From Acidimicrobiaceae bacterium (GTDB lineage Bacteria; Actinomycetota; Acidimicrobiia; Acidimicrobiales; UBA8592), in NCBI GenBank assembly GCA_002715405.1, contig PAZD01000015.1, positions 10,233-48,238 of the forward strand: a stretch of 38,006 bases of DNA, read 5' to 3'. Below the pieces are notes generated by a model. That model made no database searches, was not told where the DNA came from, and saw only the letters and a program-made list of their open reading frames with translations. Shown here in pieces: positions 1-8,398 of the stretch (within the stretch, counting starts at the first letter, position 1; the number at the start of each line of letters is the position of its first letter). The position numbers and the translations under genes were made by a program.

Positions 1-1197
1 ATCGCGTGACTGGTCGACGTATCCCAAATCTACGGTTGGTCCGATAGTGATTTCGCCACCATCTGGTGGTTCTTCTCCAGTGATCATTCGGAATAGGGTA
101 GTTTTTCCAGCACCGTTGGCCCCGACAATTCCTACGATCCCAGCGGGTGGAAGGGAGAAATTTAAGCTTTCGATAAGAAGTTTGTCGTCAAACCCTTTAG
201 AGAGGCCTTGAACTTCAATAACTTGATCTCCTAGCCTTTTATCTGCATGAATATTGATTTGTAGTTCTCGTTCATTGCGATCTTCAGATTTGGATTCTGC
301 TAACAGTTTTTCGTATGCGGCTAGTCGCGCTTTACCCTTTGCTTGTCTTGCTTTGGGTGCCATTCTCACCCATTCCAATTCTCGCTCTAGGGTTCGCTGT
401 CGAGCAGAGTCCTTATTTTTCTCTGATGTTAATCTCTGTTCTTTTTGTTCAAGCCAACTCGAATAATTTCCGTGATAGGGGATGCCTCGGCCTCGGTCAA
501 GCTCTAAGATCCATTCTGCGACATTGTCGAGAAAGTAGCGGTCGTGCGTAATGGCTACCACGGTCCCTGCATATTCCTTAAGGTGTCGTTCGAGCCAGGC
601 AACCGATTCGGCATCAAGATGGTTTGTTGGCTCATCGAGCAGAAGAAGATCGGGCTGGCCTAGAAGTAGTTTGCATAGTGCAACACGTCGTTTCTCACCC
701 CCAGACAGGTTCGTAACGTCTTCTTCAGGAGGAGGAAGACGCAGGGCGTCCATAGCGATTTCGATTTGGCGTTGAAGGTCCCAAGCACCAGCTGCCTCGA
801 TTTCTTTTTCTAGGGACGCCTGCAATGAACCGAGTTTTTCAAAGTCAGCTTCAGGATCCGACCATTTCGCAAGAACCTCGTCATAGCGGGATAAAAGATC
901 TGCGATTTCTCCAACACCATCCATAACATTTCCATGGACCGTCTTTGAAGGATCTAGTTCAGGCTCTTGCGGCAGAAAGCCGACGGTATAGGTTGGGCTA
1001 AGTCGAGCTTCCCCACTAAACCCATCGTCAAGCCCAGCCATAATACGAAGAAGAGAAGATTTCCCAGCTCCATTTGCACCGAGAACGCCTATTTTAGCTC
1101 CAGGGAAGAAAGATAAACTTATATCTTTAAGGACGTCGCGATCTGGGGGGTAGAACCGTGAGCATTTGTGCATAGTAAAGATGTATTCTGATGCCAT
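1..1197 (-). CDS. ettA: Energy-dependent translational throttle protein EttA (ABC-F ATPase), C-terminus cut by window edge
   Basis: ABC-F ATPase that binds the ribosomal E site and gates elongation according to ATP/ADP state. The 399 visible codons, read from the reverse strand, closely follow EttA: an N-terminal TMH-rich start, FFPGAKIGVLGANGAGKS as first Walker A, LSGGEKRRVALCKLL signature, LLLLDEPTNHLD Walker B, then the linker region with GNYSSWLEQK and KGKARLAAYE, and the second Walker A GANGAGKTTLFRMI near the window edge. The family is about 555 residues, so roughly 155 C-terminal residues lie outside. The start ATG is preceded by TAACCT with a six-base gap and has no Shine-Dalgarno, suggesting a leaderless mRNA. 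Divergent from the HAD gene. Assignment to EttA rather than another ABC-F subgroup rests on the near-identical motif strings. Confidence 0.95.
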   Translation of the reverse strand, partial: MASEYIFTMHKCSRFYPPDRDVLKDISLSFFPGAKIGVLGANGAGKSSLLRIMAGLDDGFSGEARLSPTYTVGFLPQEPELDPSKTVHGNVMDGVGEIADLLSRYDEVLAKWSDPEADFEKLGSLQASLEKEIEAAGAWDLQRQIEIAMDALRLPPPEEDVTNLSGGEKRRVALCKLLLGQPDLLLLDEPTNHLDAESVAWLERHLKEYAGTVVAITHDRYFLDNVAEWILELDRGRGIPYHGNYSSWLEQKEQRLTSEKNKDSARQRTLERELEWVRMAPKARQAKGKARLAAYEKLLAESKSEDRNERELQINIHADKRLGDQVIEVQGLSKGFDDKLLIESLNFSLPPAGIVGIVGANGAGKTTLFRMITGEEPPDGGEITIGPTVDLGYVDQSRD

Positions 1198-1203
1198 GCA
1201 CTG

Positions 1204-1209
1204 AGGTTA
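1204..1209 (-). promoter_or_regulatory. Putative -10 element of leaderless ettA
   Basis: TAACCT on the reverse strand ends six bases before the ettA ATG. It fits the TANNNT-N6-start pattern repeated through this window. No -35 box is evident. Confidence 0.5.
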
Positions 1210-1268
1210 GTTCTCCAAGGTGCAGGATTCCGCATTGTGGGGGTTATGGATCTTATCCAAAACGCCTC

Positions 1269-1274
1269 TATGCT
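1269..1274 (+). promoter_or_regulatory. Putative -10 element of the HAD hydrolase gene
   Basis: TATGCT lies seven bases before the ATG at 1282. It supports that ATG, rather than the ones at 1237 or 1270, as the real start. Confidence 0.4.
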
Positions 1275-1281
1275 CGATTCG

Positions 1282-1920
1282 ATGATATCGACAGTACTTT
1301 TTGACTTTGGAGGGGTGATCACGACGAGCCCCTTCGATGGGTTTGCTAACTATGAAAAAGAGGCAGGACTACCTGAAGATCTAATCCGAAAAATAAATAG
1401 TACGAATCCTGATATGAACGCTTGGGCGCAATATGAAAGAAACCAGATCACAAGAGAGGAATTTCTTGAATTGTTCGAAGAAGAAGCATTTGCTCTTGGG
1501 TATAAAGTGGATGCCGAACGCGTATTGCAATGCTTATCTACCGATATACGCCCCAAGATGCTTAACGCCGTTCAAAGACTAAGTGATGTGTACACGACTG
1601 CCATACTTACCAATAACCTCACAGAAGTTTCGGAAGACGATACTCAGCCCGAACCTTCGCGTGAACACTTAGGTAGCGTGATGACAGTTGTCGATGCAAT
1701 CATCGAATCATCAAAGATAGGGGTTCGCAAACCTGATGCAGCGTTCTACGAAATAGCTTGTGAGCAGTTGGGTGTGCGACCCGATCAATGCGTTTTTCTA
1801 GATGATTTAGGGATTAATCTGAAGCCTGCAAAATTAATGGGGATGACGACAATCAAAGTGGTGAATGAATCTCAAGCATTACATGATCTAAGTAATGTTT
1901 TGAATTTCGATTTATCTTAA
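1282..1920 (+). CDS. HAD superfamily (subfamily IA, ACAD10/epoxide-hydrolase N-domain-like) phosphatase
   Basis: Probable small-molecule phosphatase of the haloacid dehalogenase superfamily; substrate unknown. Motif I is FDFGGVITTSPF, the form seen in the ACAD10/soluble-epoxide-hydrolase-like HAD-1A3 group, in which the usual second Asp of DxD is Gly. Motif II is AILTNN, motif III is the Lys in SKIGVRKPDAAFYE, and motif IV is VFLDDLGINLKPA. These are all in order in 212 residues, with an alpha-helical cap between motifs I and II. The frame is open from an ATG at 1237, but the conserved fold begins at MISTVLFDF, and the ATG at 1282 has a TANNNT hexamer just upstream, so I start there. It stands alone between divergent ettA and xthA. 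Confidence 0.85.
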   Translation: MISTVLFDFGGVITTSPFDGFANYEKEAGLPEDLIRKINSTNPDMNAWAQYERNQITREEFLELFEEEAFALGYKVDAERVLQCLSTDIRPKMLNAVQRLSDVYTTAILTNNLTEVSEDDTQPEPSREHLGSVMTVVDAIIESSKIGVRKPDAAFYEIACEQLGVRPDQCVFLDDLGINLKPAKLMGMTTIKVVNESQALHDLSNVLNFDLS

Positions 1921-1977
1921 CTTTGTGCTTTAGAGATTTTTAGATAAATTAGCGTTTCTAGCAACCTTGTAGTGCAC

Positions 1978-1983
1978 TAGGCT
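1978..1983 (+). promoter_or_regulatory. Putative -10 element of leaderless xthA
   Basis: TAGGCT followed by six bases and the xthA ATG; no Shine-Dalgarno in between. Confidence 0.5.
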
Positions 1984-1989
1984 ACTCGC

Positions 1990-2766
1990 ATGCGAATAGT
2001 GACCTGGAACGTAAACTCTCTGAAAGCTCGTCTCCCTCGAGTGCTTGATTGGGTTGAGACAATGGATCCCGATGTCCTTTGCATACAGGAAACTAAGCTC
2101 GCAGAAGATGCATTCCCCTCTGACAGTTTCGCAAAGCTTGGGTACGAAAGTATCCACCATGGTCAAGGCCAATGGAATGGTGTTGCAATCATCAGCAAGG
2201 TTGGAATTGATGACCCTGTGTCAGGTTTTTCTGATGGAGGTGCTCCCGACCCTGATGCCAGAATCATCTGGGCCACCTGTGGAGGCCTTCGCGTCGCAAG
2301 TGCGTATATTCCAAATGGGAGAGAGGTTGGGCATGACCATTACATTTACAAACTTGATTGGCTAGGTCGGTTGCGTTCTCATTTAGACGAAAACCATTCA
2401 CCCAAAGAAGATGTCCTAATTCTTGGTGATTTTAACGTTGCTCCCGAAGACAGAGATGTATGGAGCGCTAAGGCCTTTAAAGGAGCTACTCACGTAAGCC
2501 AGCCTGAAAGAAATGCCTATCAGGAGGTTCTCGATTGGGGCCTGCAGGATACATTCAGAAACCACTATCCAGAAGAGGATGGACTTTACACATTCTGGGA
2601 TTATCGTCAGGGAAGTTTTTACAAACGTTACGGGATGAGAATTGATTTTATTCTCGCCTCCAAGTCTTTAGCTAATCAATGCACTCTTGCACTCGTTGAC
2701 CGAAATGCCCGAAAAGGTGAGAAACCATCTGACCACGCACCACTGTTAGCAGATTTTCAACGCTAA
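1990..2766 (+). CDS. xthA: Exodeoxyribonuclease III / AP endonuclease
   Basis: Base-excision-repair enzyme that nicks 5' of abasic sites and degrades one strand of duplex DNA from the 3' end. The 258 residues carry the full EEP-nuclease set: TWNVNSLKAR (metal/phosphate Asn) at the N-terminus, CIQETK (metal Glu), SAYIPNGR (Tyr), LGDFNVAP (Asp/Asn catalytic pair), RIDFILAS and the terminal SDHAPLLADF (Asp/His). Length is normal for the family. The 3' end faces the permease gene with only four bases between stop codons. Confidence 0.96.
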   Translation: MRIVTWNVNSLKARLPRVLDWVETMDPDVLCIQETKLAEDAFPSDSFAKLGYESIHHGQGQWNGVAIISKVGIDDPVSGFSDGGAPDPDARIIWATCGGLRVASAYIPNGREVGHDHYIYKLDWLGRLRSHLDENHSPKEDVLILGDFNVAPEDRDVWSAKAFKGATHVSQPERNAYQEVLDWGLQDTFRNHYPEEDGLYTFWDYRQGSFYKRYGMRIDFILASKSLANQCTLALVDRNARKGEKPSDHAPLLADFQR

Positions 2767-2770
2767 CCGA

Positions 2771-4888
2771 CTATTCGGGAGCGGTGGTATCAGTTTCTTT
2801 AATTAGGACTAAAGCTATTTCCGAAGACGTTGGGAGCTCTCCGGTCGGGCCAATAATGGTTAATTGATCATCTGCGGTAAGCACAGTCTCAGGAGATGGG
2901 GAAAGGATCTTTCCCTTTCTGTAGATTGCCTCAACATGAAGATCATCGTCTAGACGAAGTTCTCCAAGAGTACGGCCTATAAGAATTCCAATATCTGTCT
3001 CAGGTAAGAGGGGGTATTGCCCTATCTCTAATCCTGGAAGCAGGGCCTGTTTAACTTCTGATTCGTAGGAAGCTTGCGCTACTACTTTTGCATCATCAGT
3101 GTGTAGGTATGCAGCCAGTTCGCCAGCTAACCGTAAGGACCGTCCAGGTTTAGAAGACGTCCCAGCAAGGAAGAATAGGGCATTCACTCTTTCGTTTCTT
3201 CCTCCCCATTCTGATGGAATTACTATGCCTCTTTCACTCTTCACTATTACTAAATGATCGATTTCAGATTCTTCGAAAAAAGCGACAGGAGTCGCCGTGG
3301 GATGTGTATCTGAGGGTTGGATCCATAAGGATCCCGTTTCTAAGAATCGATCATTAACTTCTTCAGGTTCGACATCCAACATTTTTCCAAGAACCTGAGC
3401 TGATCTACTAGCAGCTTCAGTAATATCTCCATCTGAAGGGACTGAGATCACAGCAGCACGAGCAATTAAACCGGCGTAGTCATCCTCGGACCGCAATCCA
3501 TGACTTTGCATTGCAGCCGAGATTTCTCTATCGACGGAGGTATCAGCTGCTTGTCCGAGTCTTTCAAAGATGTGATGAATAGCCCCAGCAGTTTGGTTCG
3601 TTTTCTTTCGTCCAAAGTAGTGGAACCATACAATTGTTAAAGCAACTGATACGGAAACTAGAATGATAGGAAGGGCTCCTAATTTAAATATGAGGTAGAT
3701 GCAAACACCTATTCCAAAAGCATGCATATAGGGGAATAGAGGGGACCGGAAACCAGGAGCATATGAATTAATGCGGGCGCTTCGAAGAACAATTACGGCG
3801 AGATTCACTAACGCAAGTTTAAGAAGAACAAACGCACTAGCCAGCTTCGCAATCGCTCCGGCACCGAAAACAACCACGATAAAGGTCATGCCGATTCCAG
3901 TAAGCAAAATACCCCATATCGGAGTATCAAATCTACTCATTTTCAAGAAGGAATCACTCATTAACCCATCGCGGCTCATCGCCATTGGGTAACGGGCAGC
4001 CGATAGGATTCCAGCATTTGCCGCAGAGGCAAACGCTGCGAGAGCGGCAGCGATAACGAAACCAGCGCCAACAGCAGGCATATACGCCTCTGCTGCTGTA
4101 TGAAGAGGGGCTAAATCCCCAAAGAGCTCTGTTTGCGGTATTACAGCCGTAACGACCAGAACCCCTAACGTGTATACAATTGTGCTAACGAACAGAGAGA
4201 GGATCACACCTAAGGGGATATTACGGGAGGGATCTTCCACCTCCTCAGCCATGCTAGCTACTTTGGTTAGTCCACCGTAACTCACGAAGACAAGACCTAT
4301 AGCTGCGATTAACCCTTCGCTCCCTTTGGAAAAGAAAGGTTCAAAATCCCCTGCAGCATTCCCGATCTCCGGTATTCCAGCGGCGAGGAACCATACCATT
4401 ACAGCTAAGAGGAAACCTACCATCGCTATTTGAATCGAGGCGCTTGTTTTTGAGCCAATAATATTTAGAAGCGTGAACGCTAAGATCAGCATAACTGCGG
4501 TCAGTTTGCTTGGAAGATTTATGCCGATAAGAGCCAGATAAGCACTCATTCCTACGAGTGCAAAAGCATCTTTCATGACTAAAGATAACCATGTTGCGAC
4601 ACCGGTGACTGTCCCACCCGCAGCGCCTAAAGCTCGAGCGAGGAAATAGTACAGACCGCCCGCTCTTGGCATAGCTGTTGACAGTTCAGCCACAGATAAC
4701 ATTGCTGGCAAAGCTAAAAGACCAGCGATTAGATACGCCAGAATTGCAGAAGGGCCAGCTTTCGCTGCAGCGAAACTTGGAAGGAAAAACAAGCCAGCGC
4801 TTATGGTCCCACCAGTACTAATCACAAATACGTGTCCGAGCCCCAGTGATCTTTTTAAACTCGTTGATGATTTCCCATTATCGGCCAT
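2771..4888 (-). CDS. APC-family amino acid permease fused to an EIIA-like domain and a TrkA-C domain
   Basis: Probable cation-coupled amino acid transporter with a built-in cytosolic regulatory module. Residues 1 to about 440 are strongly hydrophobic, about 12 segments, beginning with the APC signature region VISTGGTISAGLFFLPS and containing SYGGLTKVASMAEEVEDPSRNIP. The following ~260 residues are soluble. About 475-600 resembles a PTS EIIA type 2 fold (FLETGS, SERGIVIP, NALFFLAGT, LRLAGELAAYL), and about 620-700 resembles the RCK/TrkA C-terminal ligand-binding domain (GRTLGELRLDDDLHVEAIYRKG, LTADDQLTIIGP). The site equivalent to the EIIA phospho-His reads ATPV instead of AIPH, so phosphorylation is unlikely. 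I start at the ATG at 4888, which has AAGG upstream, rather than the TTG at 4903. It lies 31 bp downstream of uvrD2 from this start and may be co-transcribed. Confidence 0.85.
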   Translation of the reverse strand: MADNGKSSTSLKRSLGLGHVFVISTGGTISAGLFFLPSFAAAKAGPSAILAYLIAGLLALPAMLSVAELSTAMPRAGGLYYFLARALGAAGGTVTGVATWLSLVMKDAFALVGMSAYLALIGINLPSKLTAVMLILAFTLLNIIGSKTSASIQIAMVGFLLAVMVWFLAAGIPEIGNAAGDFEPFFSKGSEGLIAAIGLVFVSYGGLTKVASMAEEVEDPSRNIPLGVILSLFVSTIVYTLGVLVVTAVIPQTELFGDLAPLHTAAEAYMPAVGAGFVIAAALAAFASAANAGILSAARYPMAMSRDGLMSDSFLKMSRFDTPIWGILLTGIGMTFIVVVFGAGAIAKLASAFVLLKLALVNLAVIVLRSARINSYAPGFRSPLFPYMHAFGIGVCIYLIFKLGALPIILVSVSVALTIVWFHYFGRKKTNQTAGAIHHIFERLGQAADTSVDREISAAMQSHGLRSEDDYAGLIARAAVISVPSDGDITEAASRSAQVLGKMLDVEPEEVNDRFLETGSLWIQPSDTHPTATPVAFFEESEIDHLVIVKSERGIVIPSEWGGRNERVNALFFLAGTSSKPGRSLRLAGELAAYLHTDDAKVVAQASYESEVKQALLPGLEIGQYPLLPETDIGILIGRTLGELRLDDDLHVEAIYRKGKILSPSPETVLTADDQLTIIGPTGELPTSSEIALVLIKETDTTAPE

Positions 4889-4918
4889 GAGAAACCTTAA
4901 CAAGTTCTGATTCTCAAC

Positions 4919-6679
4919 CTAGGGTTTTATTGAATTTTCATCTGAAAGAATTTGAATTATCTCAACTCCATATCGTTTTACTTTAAAGTCGTTGAGCTGC
5001 GGAATTTCGCTCAGCTGTTTTAGAGTCCGTGGTTTCTGATCTATCACCTGATCGATGAATTTATCAGAGATCACATCACAGGGATTCACACCAGCTGCTA
5101 CAGCTTTGGACTCTCGCCAGCTTTCTAATTTCTGTCTCTGTTTGGAATCTTCCGAAGGGGTATTTTGAGCTTCTGTTTCGGGAAAAATCTGTTCGCGAAA
5201 AAGACGAATACGATTTCGTAACGATGATCCGTCGGATTTCTTAATGCTTGCCGCTTGCATCGAATGCGAGATTTCTTTCAAATATGGTGAAGGCTTTCGT
5301 GATATTTTTTTGCTTCCGAAAATTCTTTCGCGAGCCCACGAGCAATGGAGTTCATTCTGGGCGCGAGTCATTGCCACATACAACAATCTGCGTTCCTCAT
5401 CTAGCGAAGATTTTGAATTTGCGTAAGTTATAGGGCTGAATCCTTCTTCGAGGCCGGCTATATGCACTATTGGCCATTCGAGTCCTTTCGCAGCATGAAA
5501 GGTAGTGATAGTAACCGAATCATCGACAGATAGAGATGCTCCCGTATCCAGAGATGCCTCGTTGTTCTTCGAAACTTTAAATGGAATCTCTGAACGTGTA
5601 AAGGCATCTGAGAATCGTTCGATTTGGGCGTGTGTTCTTACAAGTACAGCTTGAGTACTCCAGCTTTCTGCATAGATGCGGCGTTCTTTAATGCTCGAAG
5701 CGATGTATTCAGCCTCGTCGATACAGGTTTTAGCTTGATGGATTGAAGGAATCTCGCCATCTGGCTTTTGCGAACTTAGAGATGGCTTGTCTCCTAGGAC
5801 TGATGATGCCGTATGGACAATCTGAGGTGTTGAGCGGAAATTCTTGGTGAGTTCAACTGTCTGGCCGTCAGGAAAATATGAATTAAAGTTCTCTAGGTAT
5901 TTCGCGTCCGCCCCATTCCATGAATAAATGGCTTGATCAGGATCCCCAACAATGCACATAGAGCTATCTTCACCAAGCCACGCGCGCAAAAGAGCAAATT
6001 GCAATGGGTTAACATCCTGAAATTCATCAACGAAGATGTATCGGTATTTCCAGTGACGGCCAGCAGCAAAGTCAGTATCGTTTACCAAGTCACTTATGGC
6101 ATGTTCCAAGATATCGTCGAAGTCGATTAGGTTCCGTTTCCTCTTTTCTTGAGTAAAAAGATTTAGAAATTCACTAACCTGTGTCGAGTTAGAATGGGGC
6201 GTTCGTTGATTCTTTTCGACAGCTGTCGGATATGTCTCAGGCGTGAGCCTTCTCGCTGTAGCCCAATCAATTTCATTGCATATCGTGTCTCGGGTTTCAG
6301 AAGTAAGCCGGTCAGGAAGAATAGACCTGAGCAATGTGCGTCGGTTCTCTAAGATTGTGGGCCGACGCGGAATGCTTAAGTCATTCCATCTAGTTTGAAG
6401 TTGAGCGAATGCCAAAGCATGGAAAGTCCCCGCAGTTACAGGACTATCAAGGCCTAGGGTTTTTAGACGTGAGCGTAACTCTTCTGCAGCTTTCTTTGTA
6501 AAGGTCAGGCAGAGAACATGCTCCGGCTCAATCCGCAATGTTTTACTCTGGTGAGCAATTCGATGAGTTAAGACTCGAGTTTTTCCCGAGCCCGCACCAG
6601 CTAAAATCCGAAGCCTTTTAGTATCGATCCTTACGGCATTATATTGATCGGGCGTTAAATCATTTCTCTGTTGCTCCAC
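4919..6679 (-). CDS. uvrD2: UvrD2-like superfamily I DNA helicase with C-terminal HRDC domain
   Basis: 3'-5' ATP-dependent DNA helicase, probably in DNA repair. All SF1A motifs are visible: Q-motif LTPDQYNAV, Walker A AGAGSGKT (27-34), FVDEFQD (motif II), GDPDQAIYSWNGAD (motif III), FRSTPQIV (IV), TTFHAAKGLEW (V) and RRLLYVAMTRAQNELH (VI). The last ~85 residues (ESWRESKAVAAGVNP, then RTLKQLSEIP) form an HRDC domain, the architecture of mycobacterial UvrD2. At 586 residues it is shorter than the roughly 700 of mycobacterial UvrD2, and the tetracysteine linker of that protein is not seen. The start is GTG, preceded at six bases by TAGCCT, so it is probably leaderless. Confidence 0.9.
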   Translation of the reverse strand: MEQQRNDLTPDQYNAVRIDTKRLRILAGAGSGKTRVLTHRIAHQSKTLRIEPEHVLCLTFTKKAAEELRSRLKTLGLDSPVTAGTFHALAFAQLQTRWNDLSIPRRPTILENRRTLLRSILPDRLTSETRDTICNEIDWATARRLTPETYPTAVEKNQRTPHSNSTQVSEFLNLFTQEKRKRNLIDFDDILEHAISDLVNDTDFAAGRHWKYRYIFVDEFQDVNPLQFALLRAWLGEDSSMCIVGDPDQAIYSWNGADAKYLENFNSYFPDGQTVELTKNFRSTPQIVHTASSVLGDKPSLSSQKPDGEIPSIHQAKTCIDEAEYIASSIKERRIYAESWSTQAVLVRTHAQIERFSDAFTRSEIPFKVSKNNEASLDTGASLSVDDSVTITTFHAAKGLEWPIVHIAGLEEGFSPITYANSKSSLDEERRLLYVAMTRAQNELHCSWARERIFGSKKISRKPSPYLKEISHSMQAASIKKSDGSSLRNRIRLFREQIFPETEAQNTPSEDSKQRQKLESWRESKAVAAGVNPCDVISDKFIDQVIDQKPRTLKQLSEIPQLNDFKVKRYGVEIIQILSDENSIKP

Positions 6680-6685
6680 GGGGGA

Positions 6686-6691
6686 AGGCTA
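6686..6691 (-). promoter_or_regulatory. Putative -10 element of leaderless uvrD2
   Basis: TAGCCT on the reverse strand, six bases (TCCCCC) before the GTG start. Confidence 0.45.
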
Positions 6692-6760
6692 TCGTTAGAT
6701 CGCGGCCCTTACCCAAAAAACACTAACTCTTCCAACAAAATTGATATTTTAACCTGCCAC

Positions 6761-6788
6761 TTGAAGGTAGGTCGATTACGGTTAAGAT
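6761..6788 (+). promoter_or_regulatory. Candidate sigma-70-type promoter for mcr
   Basis: TTGAAG at 6761-6766 and TAAGAT at 6783-6788 are separated by 16 bases. They lie about 70 bp upstream of the mcr start, leaving room for a leader with the visible Shine-Dalgarno. Confidence 0.4.
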
Positions 6789-6860
6789 ATCCGAAGTTAA
6801 AGGGCCACTTATAGATGCATTGTGGATGAAAGTATCCCGAACTTTGAAAGGATCAACGTC

Positions 6861-7964
6861 ATGGGGCCATTAGAAGGCAAAAAAATAATCGAGATAGCTG
6901 GTATAGGGCCGGGACCTTTTTGTGCAATGGTTCTTTCTGATCTCGGCGCAGAAGTCATCAGAGTTGATAGGGCGTCAGCTGTCCCAGAAGAATTTCCTGA
7001 AACTCCAAGTTTGGACCTACTCAACCGTGGAAGAAAATCAGTTGCCTTTGACCTCAAAAATCCTGAAGGGGTTAAATCGTTGCTGCGCCTAGTTGAATCT
7101 GCCGATGCTCTTATAGAGGGCTTTCGTCCAGGCGTAGCTGAGCGTTTAGGCATTGGCCCCGATGAATGTTTAAAGAGGAATCCACAATTGGTCTACGGGA
7201 GAATGACTGGTTGGGGGCAAGACGGAATCTATGCGGATATGGCAGGCCATGACATCAACTACATCGCTCTTTCCGGTGTCCTTGGAGCTATTGGAAGAGA
7301 AGGAGAAGCTCCTGTACCACCTCTAAATCTCGTCGGAGATTTCGGCGGGGGAGGAATGCTCCTAGCTATAGGGATATGCGCTGGTTTGGTTGAAACGTCC
7401 ACTAGCGGGAAAGGTCAAGTTGTGGACGCTGCTATGACTGATGGTTCAGCTCTTCTAGCAACCATGATTCATTCCTTCGTTGCTATGGGGATATGGGGTG
7501 AGCGCGGAACGAATATTTTGGATACCGGAGCGCCATTTTACGACGTGTATCAATGCGCAGATGGAGAATACATTTCGTTAGGCTCAATAGAACCTCAGTT
7601 CTATGCCGAACTTTTAAGAATAACTGGGCTTGATCAGGAAGACCTTCCTGATCAAATGGACCGTTCACAGTGGCCTGCAATGAAAGAGAGAATTGCACAA
7701 ACTATTCGAGGTAAGACCCGCGATCAGTGGGTTGAATTAATGGAAGGTACAGATGTTTGTTTTGCACCTGTGCTTTCACCTTCCGAAGCTTTTGAACATC
7801 CACATAATATCGAACGCAAGACCTTTGTTGAAGTAGCAGGGATTAAACAACCAGCGCCTGCGCCACGATTTAGTAGAACTCCCGCCACGATAGACAGCCC
7901 GCCTCCTCACCCCGGCCAACACACAAATGAAGTCCTGTCTAAATGGGGCTTTACCGAAGAGTAG
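6861..7964 (+). CDS. mcr: Alpha-methylacyl-CoA racemase (CaiB/BaiF CoA-transferase family III)
   Basis: Interconverts (2R)- and (2S)-2-methylacyl-CoA esters, allowing beta-oxidation of branched chains such as those from sterols or phytol. The 367-residue product follows Mycobacterium tuberculosis Mcr throughout: GIGPGPFCAMVLSDLGAEVIRVDR at the CoA-binding start (shown here only as motif), GYRPGV-like GFRPGVAERLG, RMTGWGQ, and the catalytic triad as His130 (AGHDINY), Asp160 (NLVGDFGGG) and Glu244 (SIEPQFY). The frame is open from an ATG at 6822, but AAAGGA lies nine bases before the ATG at 6861 and homology begins there (MGPLEGKKIIEI), so I start at 6861. Divergent from uvrD2. Confidence 0.93.
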   Translation: MGPLEGKKIIEIAGIGPGPFCAMVLSDLGAEVIRVDRASAVPEEFPETPSLDLLNRGRKSVAFDLKNPEGVKSLLRLVESADALIEGFRPGVAERLGIGPDECLKRNPQLVYGRMTGWGQDGIYADMAGHDINYIALSGVLGAIGREGEAPVPPLNLVGDFGGGGMLLAIGICAGLVETSTSGKGQVVDAAMTDGSALLATMIHSFVAMGIWGERGTNILDTGAPFYDVYQCADGEYISLGSIEPQFYAELLRITGLDQEDLPDQMDRSQWPAMKERIAQTIRGKTRDQWVELMEGTDVCFAPVLSPSEAFEHPHNIERKTFVEVAGIKQPAPAPRFSRTPATIDSPPPHPGQHTNEVLSKWGFTEE

Positions 7965-7981
7965 ATTGACGGCTTGCATGA

Positions 7982-8031
7982 AGCGAAAGCAATAAAATAG
8001 GATTCAACCTTTCCTATCTCCATCTTTCGTT
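7982..8031. repeat. Two-tier inverted repeat between mcr and the mhuD-like gene
   Basis: Outer arms AGCGAAAG (7982-7989) and CTTTCGTT (8024-8031) pair over eight bases with one G-U. Inner arms ATAGGA (7997-8002) and TCCTAT (8012-8017) pair perfectly around a nine-base loop. There is no T-run after it, so it is not a standard terminator; it could be an mRNA-end structure or a leader element of the next gene. Confidence 0.45.
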
Positions 8032-8071
8032 CGACTCTTGCATTCAGGATTTCTGATGCCATGATTAAGGT

Positions 8072-8398
8072 ATGACAGTAATTAAGATAAATGCAATAAC
8101 CGTCCCAAATGAACACGGAGAAGAGGTGGCCAAGCGTTTTGCCGCCAGAGTCAACGCCGTTGATGATGCTCCGGGTTTTGAAGGTTTTGAACTATTGCGG
8201 CCTGATGATGAAAGAAATCAGTGGCTCGTAGTAACCCGTTGGGCAGATGATGCTTCGTTTGATGCATGGAGGAATTCGGATCAAGCTGTGCACGCTCATC
8301 AATCTCCTCAAGAAGAAAAACCACCAAAGCACCTAGGCTTATCCGCTGAACTTTGGCACTATATTGTAGAAGTTTCCTCTACAGGCAATAGCGGGTGA
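8072..8398 (+). CDS. mhuD: MhuD/IsdG-type haem-degrading monooxygenase
   Basis: ABM-fold enzyme that likely binds and oxidatively opens haem, releasing iron. The 108-residue sequence aligns without gaps with mycobacterial MhuD over most of its length: MTVIKINAITVP matches its N-terminus, with the key Asn at position 7. Then come PGFEGFELLRP, the ligand-pocket Trp at position 66 (FDAWRNS), and His74/His76 at the place of the haem-ligand His75. The stop codon overlaps the GTG start of the next gene by four bases (GTGA), implying coupled translation with a membrane protein. AAGG lies very close to the ATG and a weak CATGAT sits six bases before it, so the initiation mode is unclear. Confidence 0.85.
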   Translation: MTVIKINAITVPNEHGEEVAKRFAARVNAVDDAPGFEGFELLRPDDERNQWLVVTRWADDASFDAWRNSDQAVHAHQSPQEEKPPKHLGLSAELWHYIVEVSSTGNSG

